The notes beneath the pieces were generated by a model. It was not told the DNA's origin and searched no databases. It was given only the letters and a program-made list of their open reading frames with translations. Below are positions 8,720-15,324 of a stretch of 24,939 bases of DNA, in pieces (position 1 is the first letter of the stretch; each line of letters begins with the position of its first letter). Source of the stretch: a bacterium (GTDB lineage Bacteria > UBP15 > UBA6099 > JAJRTR01). A program made the position numbers and the translations under genes. The stretch covers positions 1 through 24,939 of the forward strand of contig JAJRTR010000199.1 in assembly GCA_024278215.1 (NCBI GenBank), written 5' to 3'.

Positions 8720-10738
8720 TTGGTGAAAATGAATAAAACAGGCGAAGAAATTCTTGCGGTAAAGATACTGCCGGAAGAATCGGTGATAAGGGTGGAGAGC
8801 GGTACCAACCTGCTCGAGGCTTTAGTGTCCGCAGGCATAAGGATAAACGCCCGTTGCGGCGGCGCCGGCGCGTGCGGCAAATGCAAAGTCGTCATAAAGG
8901 ACGGAACCGTTGAAGAGCTGAGCGACGAGAAGTCGCGGCTCACGGCTGAAGATAAGGAAAAGGGCATCAGACTGGCATGCCGCAGCATTGTACGCGAAGA
9001 CATTATTGTGGAAGTGCCGTTCGAGTCGAGGGTCAGAAAACTCGCCATGGGCGAGAAGGATACCGTGGAGGGGCGCAAGCGCATCCCGCCATGCGAAAAG
9101 GTAGATTACTTTTCACACGGCACACACGACGCGCCTGTCAGAAAGTTCTATATCGAACTCGCTGAACCTTCACTCCAGGACAACAGCGGCGACCTTACAA
9201 GGCTTTTCGGAGCCCTGCACAGGGAACACGGCATAGATGTCCGCGAGATAGACCTGCCGGTCCTTCGCATACTGCCCGGCATTCTTCGTGAAGCTGAATG
9301 GAAAGTCACCGCCAGTATCCTCTGCGAAGGCACAAATTGCGAGAAAGGTGCCGAAAACTGCTCGATCAAAAACTGCTCGAACCTAAGCATTGTCAGGGTC
9401 GAACCCGGCGACACTACCGCATCTCAATTTGCTCTTGCCGTCGATGTCGGCACCACTTCCATACACGTCCAGATCGTAGACGTGGTCAACAGAAAACCGG
9501 TCTGCAAGTCGGCTGAATATAACGGCCAGACCGCTTTCGGGGAAGATGTCATATCTCGCATAGTCTACTCGCTTAAAGACGGCCACCTGGAACAACTCCA
9601 GCGCGCCGCCGCCCGCACCATCAACGAGCTTCTCAAGGAATTGCTCGGCGAGGCCGGGCTCACAGCTTCAGACATTTCCTTTATCACGGCGGCAGGCAAC
9701 ACAACTATGACCCAACTGCTCGCCGGTATAAACTCGAAGCACCTCCGGGAAGCACCCTATGTGCCCACTGTGAATGCCCTTCCATGGCTCAAAGCCGAAG
9801 ACATCGGCATTGACGTGGAACCCAACACGCCTGTTTATCTCTTCCCCGGCGTCGCAAGCTACGTCGGCGGAGACATAGTTTCAGGAATTATGGGGTTCGG
9901 CCTCGCACGAATGGACGAACTCACTTTATATCTCGACCTTGGCACCAACGGCGAAGTTGTCGTCGGCAACAAGGAATGGATGATGACGGCCTCTTGCTCC
10001 GCGGGCCCCGCTTTCGAAGGCGGCGGCCTCACATGCGGCATGAGGGCCACTCTCGGCGCTGTCCAGGATTTCTTCATGGACCCCGATACAAAGGAACCCG
10101 TCGTTATCACCATCGGCAATAAAAAGCCCATCGGTGTATGCGGCTCCGGCGTTATCACCATCCTGGCGGAACTCCTCCGCTTCGGCATTCTCCAGCAGAA
10201 CGGCAAGCTCAACCCCGACACAGGTTCCGACAGAGTCCGCGAAGGCGAAAGCGGCCTCGAATATGTTCTCGTCTGGAAAGAGAAATCCGGCAGCGGTGAA
10301 GACATCATCATCACCGAAGCCGACCTGGATAACATCCTGCGCGCAAAGGGCGCGGTTTATGCAGGTTGCGCTTCTCTCATCAAGCAGGTCGGACTCACCT
10401 TCGACATGCTACAGAAAGTAGTTTTAACCGGCTCTTTCGGCAACTACGTGGACATCCGGAGCGCAATAACAATAGGGCTCCTGCCCGACCTGCCGCTCGA
10501 TGTCTACTGCTTTATCCCCAACGGCTCACTGCTGGGCGCGCGTCTCGCTGCCTTCAGTTGCGCACTCACCGGGGAGGCGGAACAAATCGCTAAATCTATG
10601 ACCAACATCGAACTCAGCGAAGACTCTACGTTCATGGACGGCTACATGGCGGCGATGTTCCTGCCGCACACTGACACGTCGCTGTTCCCTACGGTCAGCG
10701 CCGAACTGGAAAAGCTGAAAGAAGGGTACAAATCATGA
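8720..10738 (+). CDS. acsV: ATP-dependent reductive activator of the corrinoid protein (RACo)
   Basis: This protein uses ATP to return inactive Co(II) corrinoid protein to Co(I). The N-terminus is a plant-type [2Fe-2S] ferredoxin domain with C46, C52, C55 and C87 (RCGGAGACGKCK and LACRS). A linker/middle region follows, then an ASKHA-type ATPase domain from about residue 238 (LAVDVGTTS) with LDLGTNGE and CSAGPAFEGGG, the DUF4445/RACo arrangement. The 672-residue length fits the family. The start is uncertain: TTG 8720, GTG 8723 and ATG 8729 are in frame, and AAAGGA (8705-8710) is best spaced for TTG or GTG. Its stop overlaps the start of the second cooC by ATGA. Position next to acsE supports this substrate over other corrinoid methyltransferase systems. 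Confidence 0.92.
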   Translation: MVKMNKTGEEILAVKILPEESVIRVESGTNLLEALVSAGIRINARCGGAGACGKCKVVIKDGTVEELSDEKSRLTAEDKEKGIRLACRSIVREDIIVEVPFESRVRKLAMGEKDTVEGRKRIPPCEKVDYFSHGTHDAPVRKFYIELAEPSLQDNSGDLTRLFGALHREHGIDVREIDLPVLRILPGILREAEWKVTASILCEGTNCEKGAENCSIKNCSNLSIVRVEPGDTTASQFALAVDVGTTSIHVQIVDVVNRKPVCKSAEYNGQTAFGEDVISRIVYSLKDGHLEQLQRAAARTINELLKELLGEAGLTASDISFITAAGNTTMTQLLAGINSKHLREAPYVPTVNALPWLKAEDIGIDVEPNTPVYLFPGVASYVGGDIVSGIMGFGLARMDELTLYLDLGTNGEVVVGNKEWMMTASCSAGPAFEGGGLTCGMRATLGAVQDFFMDPDTKEPVVITIGNKKPIGVCGSGVITILAELLRFGILQQNGKLNPDTGSDRVREGESGLEYVLVWKEKSGSGEDIIITEADLDNILRAKGAVYAGCASLIKQVGLTFDMLQKVVLTGSFGNYVDIRSAITIGLLPDLPLDVYCFIPNGSLLGARLAAFSCALTGEAEQIAKSMTNIELSEDSTFMDGYMAAMFLPHTDTSLFPTVSAELEKLKEGYKS

Positions 10739-11508
10739 AAACCGCAACTATTGCTGTAGCAGGGAAAGGCGGCACCGGCAAGACCACTACCTGTGCTCTC
10801 ATGGTGCGCTACCTCATAAAGAACGGGCTGACTCCTATCCTTGCGGTAGATGCCGACCCCAACACAAACCTGGCCGAATCGCTCGGCTCGTCTCCCGATG
10901 ATTCCATCGGCGGCGTTCTCGCAGATTTCATGGAAAGCAGAGCTTCCATCCCACAGGGAATGACAAAGGAAGCTTTTCTCGAATTGAAACTAAACGAAGC
11001 TCTCGAAGAAACAAGCGATATCGATTTCCTCGTCATGGGCCGCAAAGAGGGACAGGGTTGTTACTGCTACCCCAACGCAATCCTCAAAAACTACATCGAT
11101 AAGCTCTCTACCAACTACCGATACGTTATCGTCGACAACGAAGCCGGCATGGAATGTCTGAGCAGAAAGACGATCGCCGATATATCGATTCTCGTTCTCG
11201 TGTCGGACCATTCTGTAAAAGGGCTTCGCGCAGCGAGACGAATCAATGAACTGGTGGATGAGTTAAAAATCGAGGTGGAAAAACGCTACCTTATCTTAAA
11301 CAGGTATAACAGCGATAATGAGGACCTGCTTCGCAAGTTTGTGGACGATGTGGAATCGGAAAAAGTGTTTAAAGTGCCGGACAGTAAAGAAATAGTCGAA
11401 GCGGACGCCAGGGAAACATCCTTCCTCGAATTGTCCGACGACATCGACGCGGTAAAATCAGTAAACGCATTTATGGAAGAAGCGCTCGGCGAGGCCGTCA
11501 AAGCCTGA
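10735..11508 (+). CDS. cooC: CooC/AcsF-type nickel-insertion ATPase (second copy)
   Basis: This is a second MinD-like maturation ATPase of 257 residues, paralogous to the first gene of the operon. It has a Walker A motif AGKGGTGKTT (residues 9-18), VDADPNTN (38-45), the metal-binding C109-X-C111 pair (GCYCYPN) and the VDNEAGMECLSR switch segment. Translation is coupled to acsV by a 4-bp ATGA overlap. It differs clearly from the first copy (GCYCYPN against GCICPES; VDNEAG against MDMEAG), so it is an old paralogue rather than a recent duplicate. In related clusters the CooC-like ATPase near the corrinoid genes is called AcsF and has been linked to ACS or CODH maturation. Which client this one serves here is inference. 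Confidence 0.88.
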   Translation: MKTATIAVAGKGGTGKTTTCALMVRYLIKNGLTPILAVDADPNTNLAESLGSSPDDSIGGVLADFMESRASIPQGMTKEAFLELKLNEALEETSDIDFLVMGRKEGQGCYCYPNAILKNYIDKLSTNYRYVIVDNEAGMECLSRKTIADISILVLVSDHSVKGLRAARRINELVDELKIEVEKRYLILNRYNSDNEDLLRKFVDDVESEKVFKVPDSKEIVEADARETSFLELSDDIDAVKSVNAFMEEALGEAVKA

Positions 11509-11555
11509 ACCGGACGATTGCATATTCCATCAACGAATATTTTGGAGGTAAAATC

Positions 11556-11777
11556 ATGGCGGAAATGGTAGAAAAAGAAATGTTTGACGGCAAAAAAGTC
11601 AAACTCATCGGCCCCGATTATGACGCGGGCTCACTCGCAGGAGGAACATCCTATAGCTGGAAAAGTAACATCGTCGGCAGAGACCAGTACATCAAGTATG
11701 TTTCGGAATCCGAAAGATACTGGTACACTCCGATGGATCAGTGGTTCGGCAGCGAAAAACGCAAGAACCCTGCATAA
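11556..11777 (+). CDS. Small protein of unknown function within the acs operon (73 aa)
   Basis: I do not recognise this protein. The ATG is preceded by a strong site, GGAGGT (11543-11548), and the frame is clean over 73 codons. It begins with an acidic/polar stretch, MAEMVEKEMFDGKKVKLIGP, has a glycine-rich turn (SLAGGTSYS), and is notably aromatic in its second half: six Tyr and three Trp in all, including ERYWYTP and DQWF. It ends in a basic tail, EKRKNPA. There are no cysteines, signal peptide or membrane segment, so a soluble, non-metal-binding small protein is likely. It lies 47 bp after the second cooC and 54 bp before acsD on the same strand. A 6-bp hairpin (ATATTC 11522-11527 with GAATAT 11535-11540) precedes its ribosome site. 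A role with the corrinoid protein or cluster maturation is only guilt by association. Confidence 0.8.
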   Translation: MAEMVEKEMFDGKKVKLIGPDYDAGSLAGGTSYSWKSNIVGRDQYIKYVSESERYWYTPMDQWFGSEKRKNPA

Positions 11778-11793
11778 AAAGGAGCATCAAATA

Positions 11794-11832
11794 ATGTTTG
11801 AAACCTGTAGCAAAGAATCTGATACCTTATAA
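11794..11832 (+). CDS. Possible 12-codon leader peptide coupled to acsD
   Basis: An ATG at 11794, 9 nt after AAAAGGAG (11777-11784), opens a reading frame encoding MFETCSKESDTL. Its TAA stop overlaps an ATG start of acsD (TAATG). The ribosome site is better than anything directly before ATG 11832, which suggests that ribosomes load here and re-initiate at acsD. It may instead be chance, with acsD starting at TTG 11847 from its own GGGGGTGG site. No regulatory codon run is obvious. Confidence 0.4.
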   Translation: MFETCSKESDTL

Positions 11833-12788
11833 TGGGGGTGGACTCATTGGCTTTAGAAATTCCAAAACAGAGATACTCAGGAACGATTAAGGAAATACCC
11901 GTAGGCAAAGAAGGAAACCAGCTGGTGGTCGGAGGCGAAACAGCATTCCCCTTCTATTTCTTCGAAGGCGAAATGCCCAACAGACCCCGTATCGCAATGG
12001 AAGTCTACGACGAAAAACCCGAGGAATGGGCACCGGTAGTCATGGAGCCCTTCGCGGATGTTCTCGATGACCCGGTCGCATGGGCCAAACTCAACGTCGA
12101 GAAGTACAACGCGGAAATTATCGCTCTGCAACTCGTCAGCATCGACCCTAACGGAACAAACGCATCCGCTGAATCTGCGGCTGAAACAGCACAGAAAGTC
12201 GCGGATGCCGTCGACGTTCCCGTCATGGCGCTCGGTGTCAACAATGTCGAAAAGGACATGGAAGTTCTCCGCCTCATCGCTGAAAAATGCGAAGGCCGGA
12301 ACCTCATAATCGGCCCGGTAACTGAAGGCAATCACAAACAGATCGGTGCCCCGTGCATTGGCTACAAGCACACTGTCATGGCATCCACGCCTATCGACGT
12401 TAATCTCGCGAAACAGCTCAACATCCTGCTCACCACTCTCGGCGTCAAGGAAGACAAACTTATCATCGACCCGACAACCGGCGCTCTCGGCTACGGCATG
12501 GAATACTGCTACACCGTTATGGAACGCATCAGGATGGCCGCCATCGCTTCCAACGACACTCAACTCCAGTATCCATTCTTCTCCAACGTAGGCAAAGAAG
12601 TATGTAAAACAAAAGAGGCGAAACTCGGCGACGATGACGCGAGATACGGCGACCCGGCTACTCGCGGAATTATCATGGAATGTGTAACCGCTGTCTGCCT
12701 CTTACTCGCAGGCTCCGACATCATATCCGTCAGGCATCCGAAAACTGTCGAAATGCTCAATAAGTATCTCGACTTCTTTCTCGCCTGA
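11832..12788 (+). CDS. acsD: Corrinoid iron-sulfur protein, small (delta) subunit
   Basis: AcsD is the TIM-barrel partner of AcsC in the corrinoid iron-sulfur protein. The 318 residues show EIPKQRYSGTIKEI at the N-terminus, TAFPFYFFEGEMPNRP, AMEVYDEKPEEW, LQLVSIDPNGTN, TPIDVNLAKQLNILL, IIDPTTGALGYGMEY and a C-terminal VRHPKTVEML, all family hallmarks. The start is uncertain. ATG 11832 overlaps the stop of a 12-codon frame. TTG 11847 (giving MALEIPKQ, the usual family N-terminus) has GGGGGTGG (11834-11841) at good spacing and may be the real start. It is the last gene of the operon; a weak hairpin plus T7 follows. It is separated from acsC by acsE, acsV, a cooC and two small frames. Confidence 0.94.
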   Translation: MGVDSLALEIPKQRYSGTIKEIPVGKEGNQLVVGGETAFPFYFFEGEMPNRPRIAMEVYDEKPEEWAPVVMEPFADVLDDPVAWAKLNVEKYNAEIIALQLVSIDPNGTNASAESAAETAQKVADAVDVPVMALGVNNVEKDMEVLRLIAEKCEGRNLIIGPVTEGNHKQIGAPCIGYKHTVMASTPIDVNLAKQLNILLTTLGVKEDKLIIDPTTGALGYGMEYCYTVMERIRMAAIASNDTQLQYPFFSNVGKEVCKTKEAKLGDDDARYGDPATRGIIMECVTAVCLLLAGSDIISVRHPKTVEMLNKYLDFFLA

Positions 12789-12796
12789 CATCTGTT

Positions 12797-12824
12797 GAAC
12801 ATCTGATATTTGTGTTCTTTTTTT
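12797..12824 (+). terminator. Weak intrinsic terminator after acsD
   Basis: GAACA (12797-12801) pairs with TGTTC (12813-12817) around an 11-nt loop, followed by seven T. It begins 9 bp after the acsD stop. The stem is short and AT-rich, so partial read-through into folD is likely. Confidence 0.45.
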
Positions 12825-12861
12825 CTCAACGTCTACGGGGTTCACCCTGAAAACGATGAGG

Positions 12862-13032
12862 CAGCCGAACACCACATCTCGTGTACGGCTGTTGCTTAAA
12901 TTTTGTTTTACAGGGGCCTGTCCCCGGTCGGCTGTCATAGACATGTTTTTATTGCTCGATTTTTTACAAACGTACACAGGGTCGGCACCCTTTACGTTAA
13001 AAACATGCAAGTTACTGCCCGACCATGGGCAG
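12862..13032 (+). repeat. Cluster of hairpins between acsD and folD
   Basis: Four or five inverted repeats follow one another. (1) CAGCCG-a-ACAC (12862-12872) pairs with GTGT-a-CGGCTG (12881-12891), 8-nt loop. (2) GGGG/CCCC (12913-12925). (3) CATGTTTTTA (12942-12951) pairs perfectly with TAAAAACATG (12998-13007) and encloses AACGTA/TACGTT (12969-12974, 12993-12998) and AGGGT-cggc-ACCCT (12978-12991). (4) CTGCCC/GGGCAG (13015-13032). CAGCCGA (12862-12868) can alternatively pair with TCGGCTG (12928-12934). No protein gene is credible here. It could be a cluster of REP/BIME-like intergenic repeats or a structured folD leader RNA; I do not match it to a known riboswitch. Confidence 0.6.
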
Positions 13033-13066
13033 GCTTCGCACAATAATCTATTAATGGAGGTTATAT

Positions 13067-13948
13067 ATGGCGGAAAAAATCGACGGCAAAGCCATAGCAA
13101 TGCAGATCCGCGAGGAAGTCGGCCGGGACGTTCTCAAACTCAAGGAAGAAACCGGCGTACATGCCGGTCTGGCTGTCATTCTTGTAGGCGAAGACCCCGC
13201 ATCACAGGTATATGTCAAAAACAAAGGTATCGCCTGCGAAAAATGCAACATCAACTCATTCGAGCACAAACTCCCCGCGGACACAACCGAGGATGACCTC
13301 ATCAAACTGGTCGACGAACTCAACAACGACCCGAAGGTTCACGGCATCCTGTGCCAGTTGCCCCTTCCCAAACACATCGACGAGAACAAAGTCCTTCTGG
13401 CTATTGACCCCGCCAAGGACGTAGACGGATTCCATCCCATGAACGTCGGCAAATTCATGACACTGAAGAAATATTCCGACATCTCATCCATGGGCCTGTT
13501 TCTGCCCTGCACTCCTTATGGCTGCTGTGAACTGCTCGACCGTTCCGGCGTCGAATGCAGCGGCGCAAACGCCGTAGTCATAGGACGCAGCAACATCGTC
13601 GGCAAACCCGTTTCCATGCTGCTCATGTCCAAAAACGCAACAGTCACAATCTGCCACTCACGCACAAAGAATCTACCCGACGTAGTGCGCGGTGCCGACA
13701 TCATCGTAGCCGCTATCGGTGTGCCTAGATTCGTCAAGGGCGACTGGGTGAAAAAGGGTGCGGCAGTTATCGACGTCGGCGTAAACAGGCTTGACACAGG
13801 CAAACTATGCGGCGATGTCGACTATGACGCGGCATTCGAGAATGCTGCGTATATCACCCCCGTGCCCGGCGGCGTAGGACCTATGACCATTGCCATGCTC
13901 ATGAAGAATACTCTCATGTCGGCCACTAATGTGTCAAAACTGAAATAA
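13067..13948 (+). CDS. folD: Bifunctional methylene-THF dehydrogenase / methenyl-THF cyclohydrolase
   Basis: FolD converts 10-formyl-THF through methenyl-THF to methylene-THF using NAD(P)H, the two methyl-branch steps after Fhs. The 293 residues contain [10 protein letters not shown] with Y49 and the catalytic K53 (the YxxxK pattern), [27 protein letters not shown], the Rossmann segment [20 protein letters not shown] and the C-terminal signature [11 protein letters not shown]. The active-site lysine argues for cyclohydrolase activity as well, which would explain the lack of a separate fchA. A GGAGG site lies 8 nt before ATG. It follows the acs operon across the hairpin cluster and ends in its own strong terminator, so it may be partly independent of the operon. 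Confidence 0.96.
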   Translation: MAEKIDGKAIAMQIREEVGRDVLKLKEETGVHAGLAVILVGEDPASQVYVKNKGIACEKCNINSFEHKLPADTTEDDLIKLVDELNNDPKVHGILCQLPLPKHIDENKVLLAIDPAKDVDGFHPMNVGKFMTLKKYSDISSMGLFLPCTPYGCCELLDRSGVECSGANAVVIGRSNIVGKPVSMLLMSKNATVTICHSRTKNLPDVVRGADIIVAAIGVPRFVKGDWVKKGAAVIDVGVNRLDTGKLCGDVDYDAAFENAAYITPVPGGVGPMTIAMLMKNTLMSATNVSKLK

Positions 13949-14000
13949 GCATTTTGACTTAAAATATTTCAAGTTTTATTATTTAATATTTATTGTTGAA

Positions 14001-14034
14001 AAAAGGCCCCGGTAGATTTCAACCGGGGCCTTTT
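14001..14034. terminator. Strong bidirectional-type terminator after folD
   Basis: A perfect 13-bp stem, AAAAGGCCCCGGT (14001-14013) with ACCGGGGCCTTTT (14022-14034), closes an 8-nt loop. The A/T runs on both sides make it a candidate terminator in both directions, but only folD points toward it. It marks the end of the pathway locus. Confidence 0.9.
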
Positions 14035-14152
14035 GGGAATAGCGATAATCAGGTGGCTGCACTTCTTATTGCAAATCTTACTTTACCCGAATCCTTTTTT
14101 GGATTTCGCCGTCATTTTCACCTGAACTTACTTTATCTATGATTGAATCTGA

Positions 14153-14182
14153 TTGGACAAATCTGTGTGCAAACGATAAATT
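14153..14182 (+). promoter_or_regulatory. Candidate promoter of the MoxR-type ATPase gene
   Basis: TTGGAC (14153-14158) and TAAATT (14177-14182) are 18 nt apart and lie about 37 nt before the ATG. The match is moderate, but a promoter is expected here because a strong terminator lies upstream. Confidence 0.4.
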
Positions 14183-14218
14183 AGTAATGACAACATGTTG
14201 AAAAGGTGGAGAAAAAGA

Positions 14219-15049
14219 ATGGCTTACGATTTTAAAACCCAGTTTAAGGGCACAGAAAAATACATCACTTCGCAATCGCTCCGGGAAGTTGTAAATGCCG
14301 CAATCGTCCTTGCACGCCCCCTGCTCGTCAAGGGTGAACCCGGCACCGGGAAAACCCTGCTCGCTCATGCTATCGCTGAAGACCTGGGAAAAGAACTCAT
14401 TGTATGGAATGTCAAATCATCTACAAAAGCCAAAGACGGACTCTACATCTATGACACAGTACAGCGCCTCCACGACAGCCGGTTCGGCGACAACGATGTG
14501 TCCGACATCAAACAATTCATCCACCTTGGCAAACTCGGCGAGGCTTTCGATTCCGATAGACAAGTTGTTATCCTCATAGACGAAATAGACAAAGCGGAAC
14601 TGGAGTTCCCCAACGATCTTCTCAACGAACTCGACGAAATGTCCTTTTATATCCATGAAACAAAAGAGACTATCACTGCGAAGCACAGACCGATCGTCAT
14701 CATAACAAGCAATAACGAAAAGGAATTGCCCGACGCATTTCTGCGGCGATGCCTGTTCCATTTTATCGAATTTCCGGATGAGGCGATGATGGAAAAAATT
14801 GCTTATGTGCATCATCCTAATGTGCAGCGAAAACTTCTGGCGGAAGTCATACGACGTTTCTACTGGATAAGGCAAATGGACGAACTGAGGAAAAAACCTT
14901 CGACAAGCGAACTTATCGACTGGGTGCAGGCGCTCATGGCAGGCGGCGTCAATCCGGCAACATTAAAAAAGGAGATACCCTTCCTTGGTGTACTGTTGAA
15001 AAAAGAACAGGACATAGCAATACTTAACGCTCGCTCCGGCAGATATTGA
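14219..15049 (+). CDS. MoxR-type AAA+ ATPase
   Basis: This is an AAA+ ATPase of the AAA_5/MoxR kind, chaperone-like enzymes that usually activate metal-dependent or multi-subunit partners together with a von Willebrand A-domain protein. Walker A is GEPGTGKT (about residues 38-45), Walker B is VVILIDEIDKAE, and sensor 1 with the arginine-finger region reads TSNNEKELPDAFLRRC. I chose ATG 14219 (276 aa) because AGGTGGAG stands 7 nt upstream; an in-frame ATG at 14195 adds eight basic residues but has no ribosome site. No VWA-domain gene is nearby, so this is an orphan. It lies between folD and leuA and is separated from both by over 250 bp. A link to CODH/ACS maturation is possible but unsupported. 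Confidence 0.88.
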   Translation: MAYDFKTQFKGTEKYITSQSLREVVNAAIVLARPLLVKGEPGTGKTLLAHAIAEDLGKELIVWNVKSSTKAKDGLYIYDTVQRLHDSRFGDNDVSDIKQFIHLGKLGEAFDSDRQVVILIDEIDKAELEFPNDLLNELDEMSFYIHETKETITAKHRPIVIITSNNEKELPDAFLRRCLFHFIEFPDEAMMEKIAYVHHPNVQRKLLAEVIRRFYWIRQMDELRKKPSTSELIDWVQALMAGGVNPATLKKEIPFLGVLLKKEQDIAILNARSGRY

Positions 15050-15324
15050 TTATGGTCAACCTTGATTTCATATCTCCTTCGTAGAATCCGTGGACTAAAT
15101 ATTCAACCTGAAAAAACTTGTTGAAACAGTAATAAAGGACCATATTAGTTACAGACTTTTCCGCTTGTTATTGATGTGAAAATAGAAACTCCGGAATAAC
15201 TCAAAAAAAGTCGCAAGTGTTGTATATAAATGAGAGTTATATAGAATTAAATAATTGTTACGCAAAGGCCGGCGTGTTTGTGCGCGGCCCGAAAACACAC
15301 GGAAGATAGGAGCAGGAAAGTCTT
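15050..15324. other. 275-bp spacer with candidate leuA promoter and leader hairpins
   Basis: No gene is seen. TTCAAC (15102-15107) and GTTGAA (15120-15125) form a weak hairpin after the ATPase gene without a T run. A weak promoter candidate for leuA is TTGTAT (15220-15225) with TAGAAT (15242-15247), 16-nt spacing. The leader then offers two mutually exclusive hairpins: GGCCG/CGGCC (15267-15271, 15285-15289) and GTGTTT/AAACAC (15274-15279, 15293-15298). The GGAGC region before ATG 15325 is the leuA ribosome site. No leucine-rich leader peptide was found. Confidence 0.4.

Noticed and set aside
12862-13032. CRISPR array or THF riboswitch before folD
   Set aside because: The hairpins differ from one another and are not evenly spaced, so there is no array. 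I could not find the conserved junction layout of the known tetrahydrofolate riboswitch.
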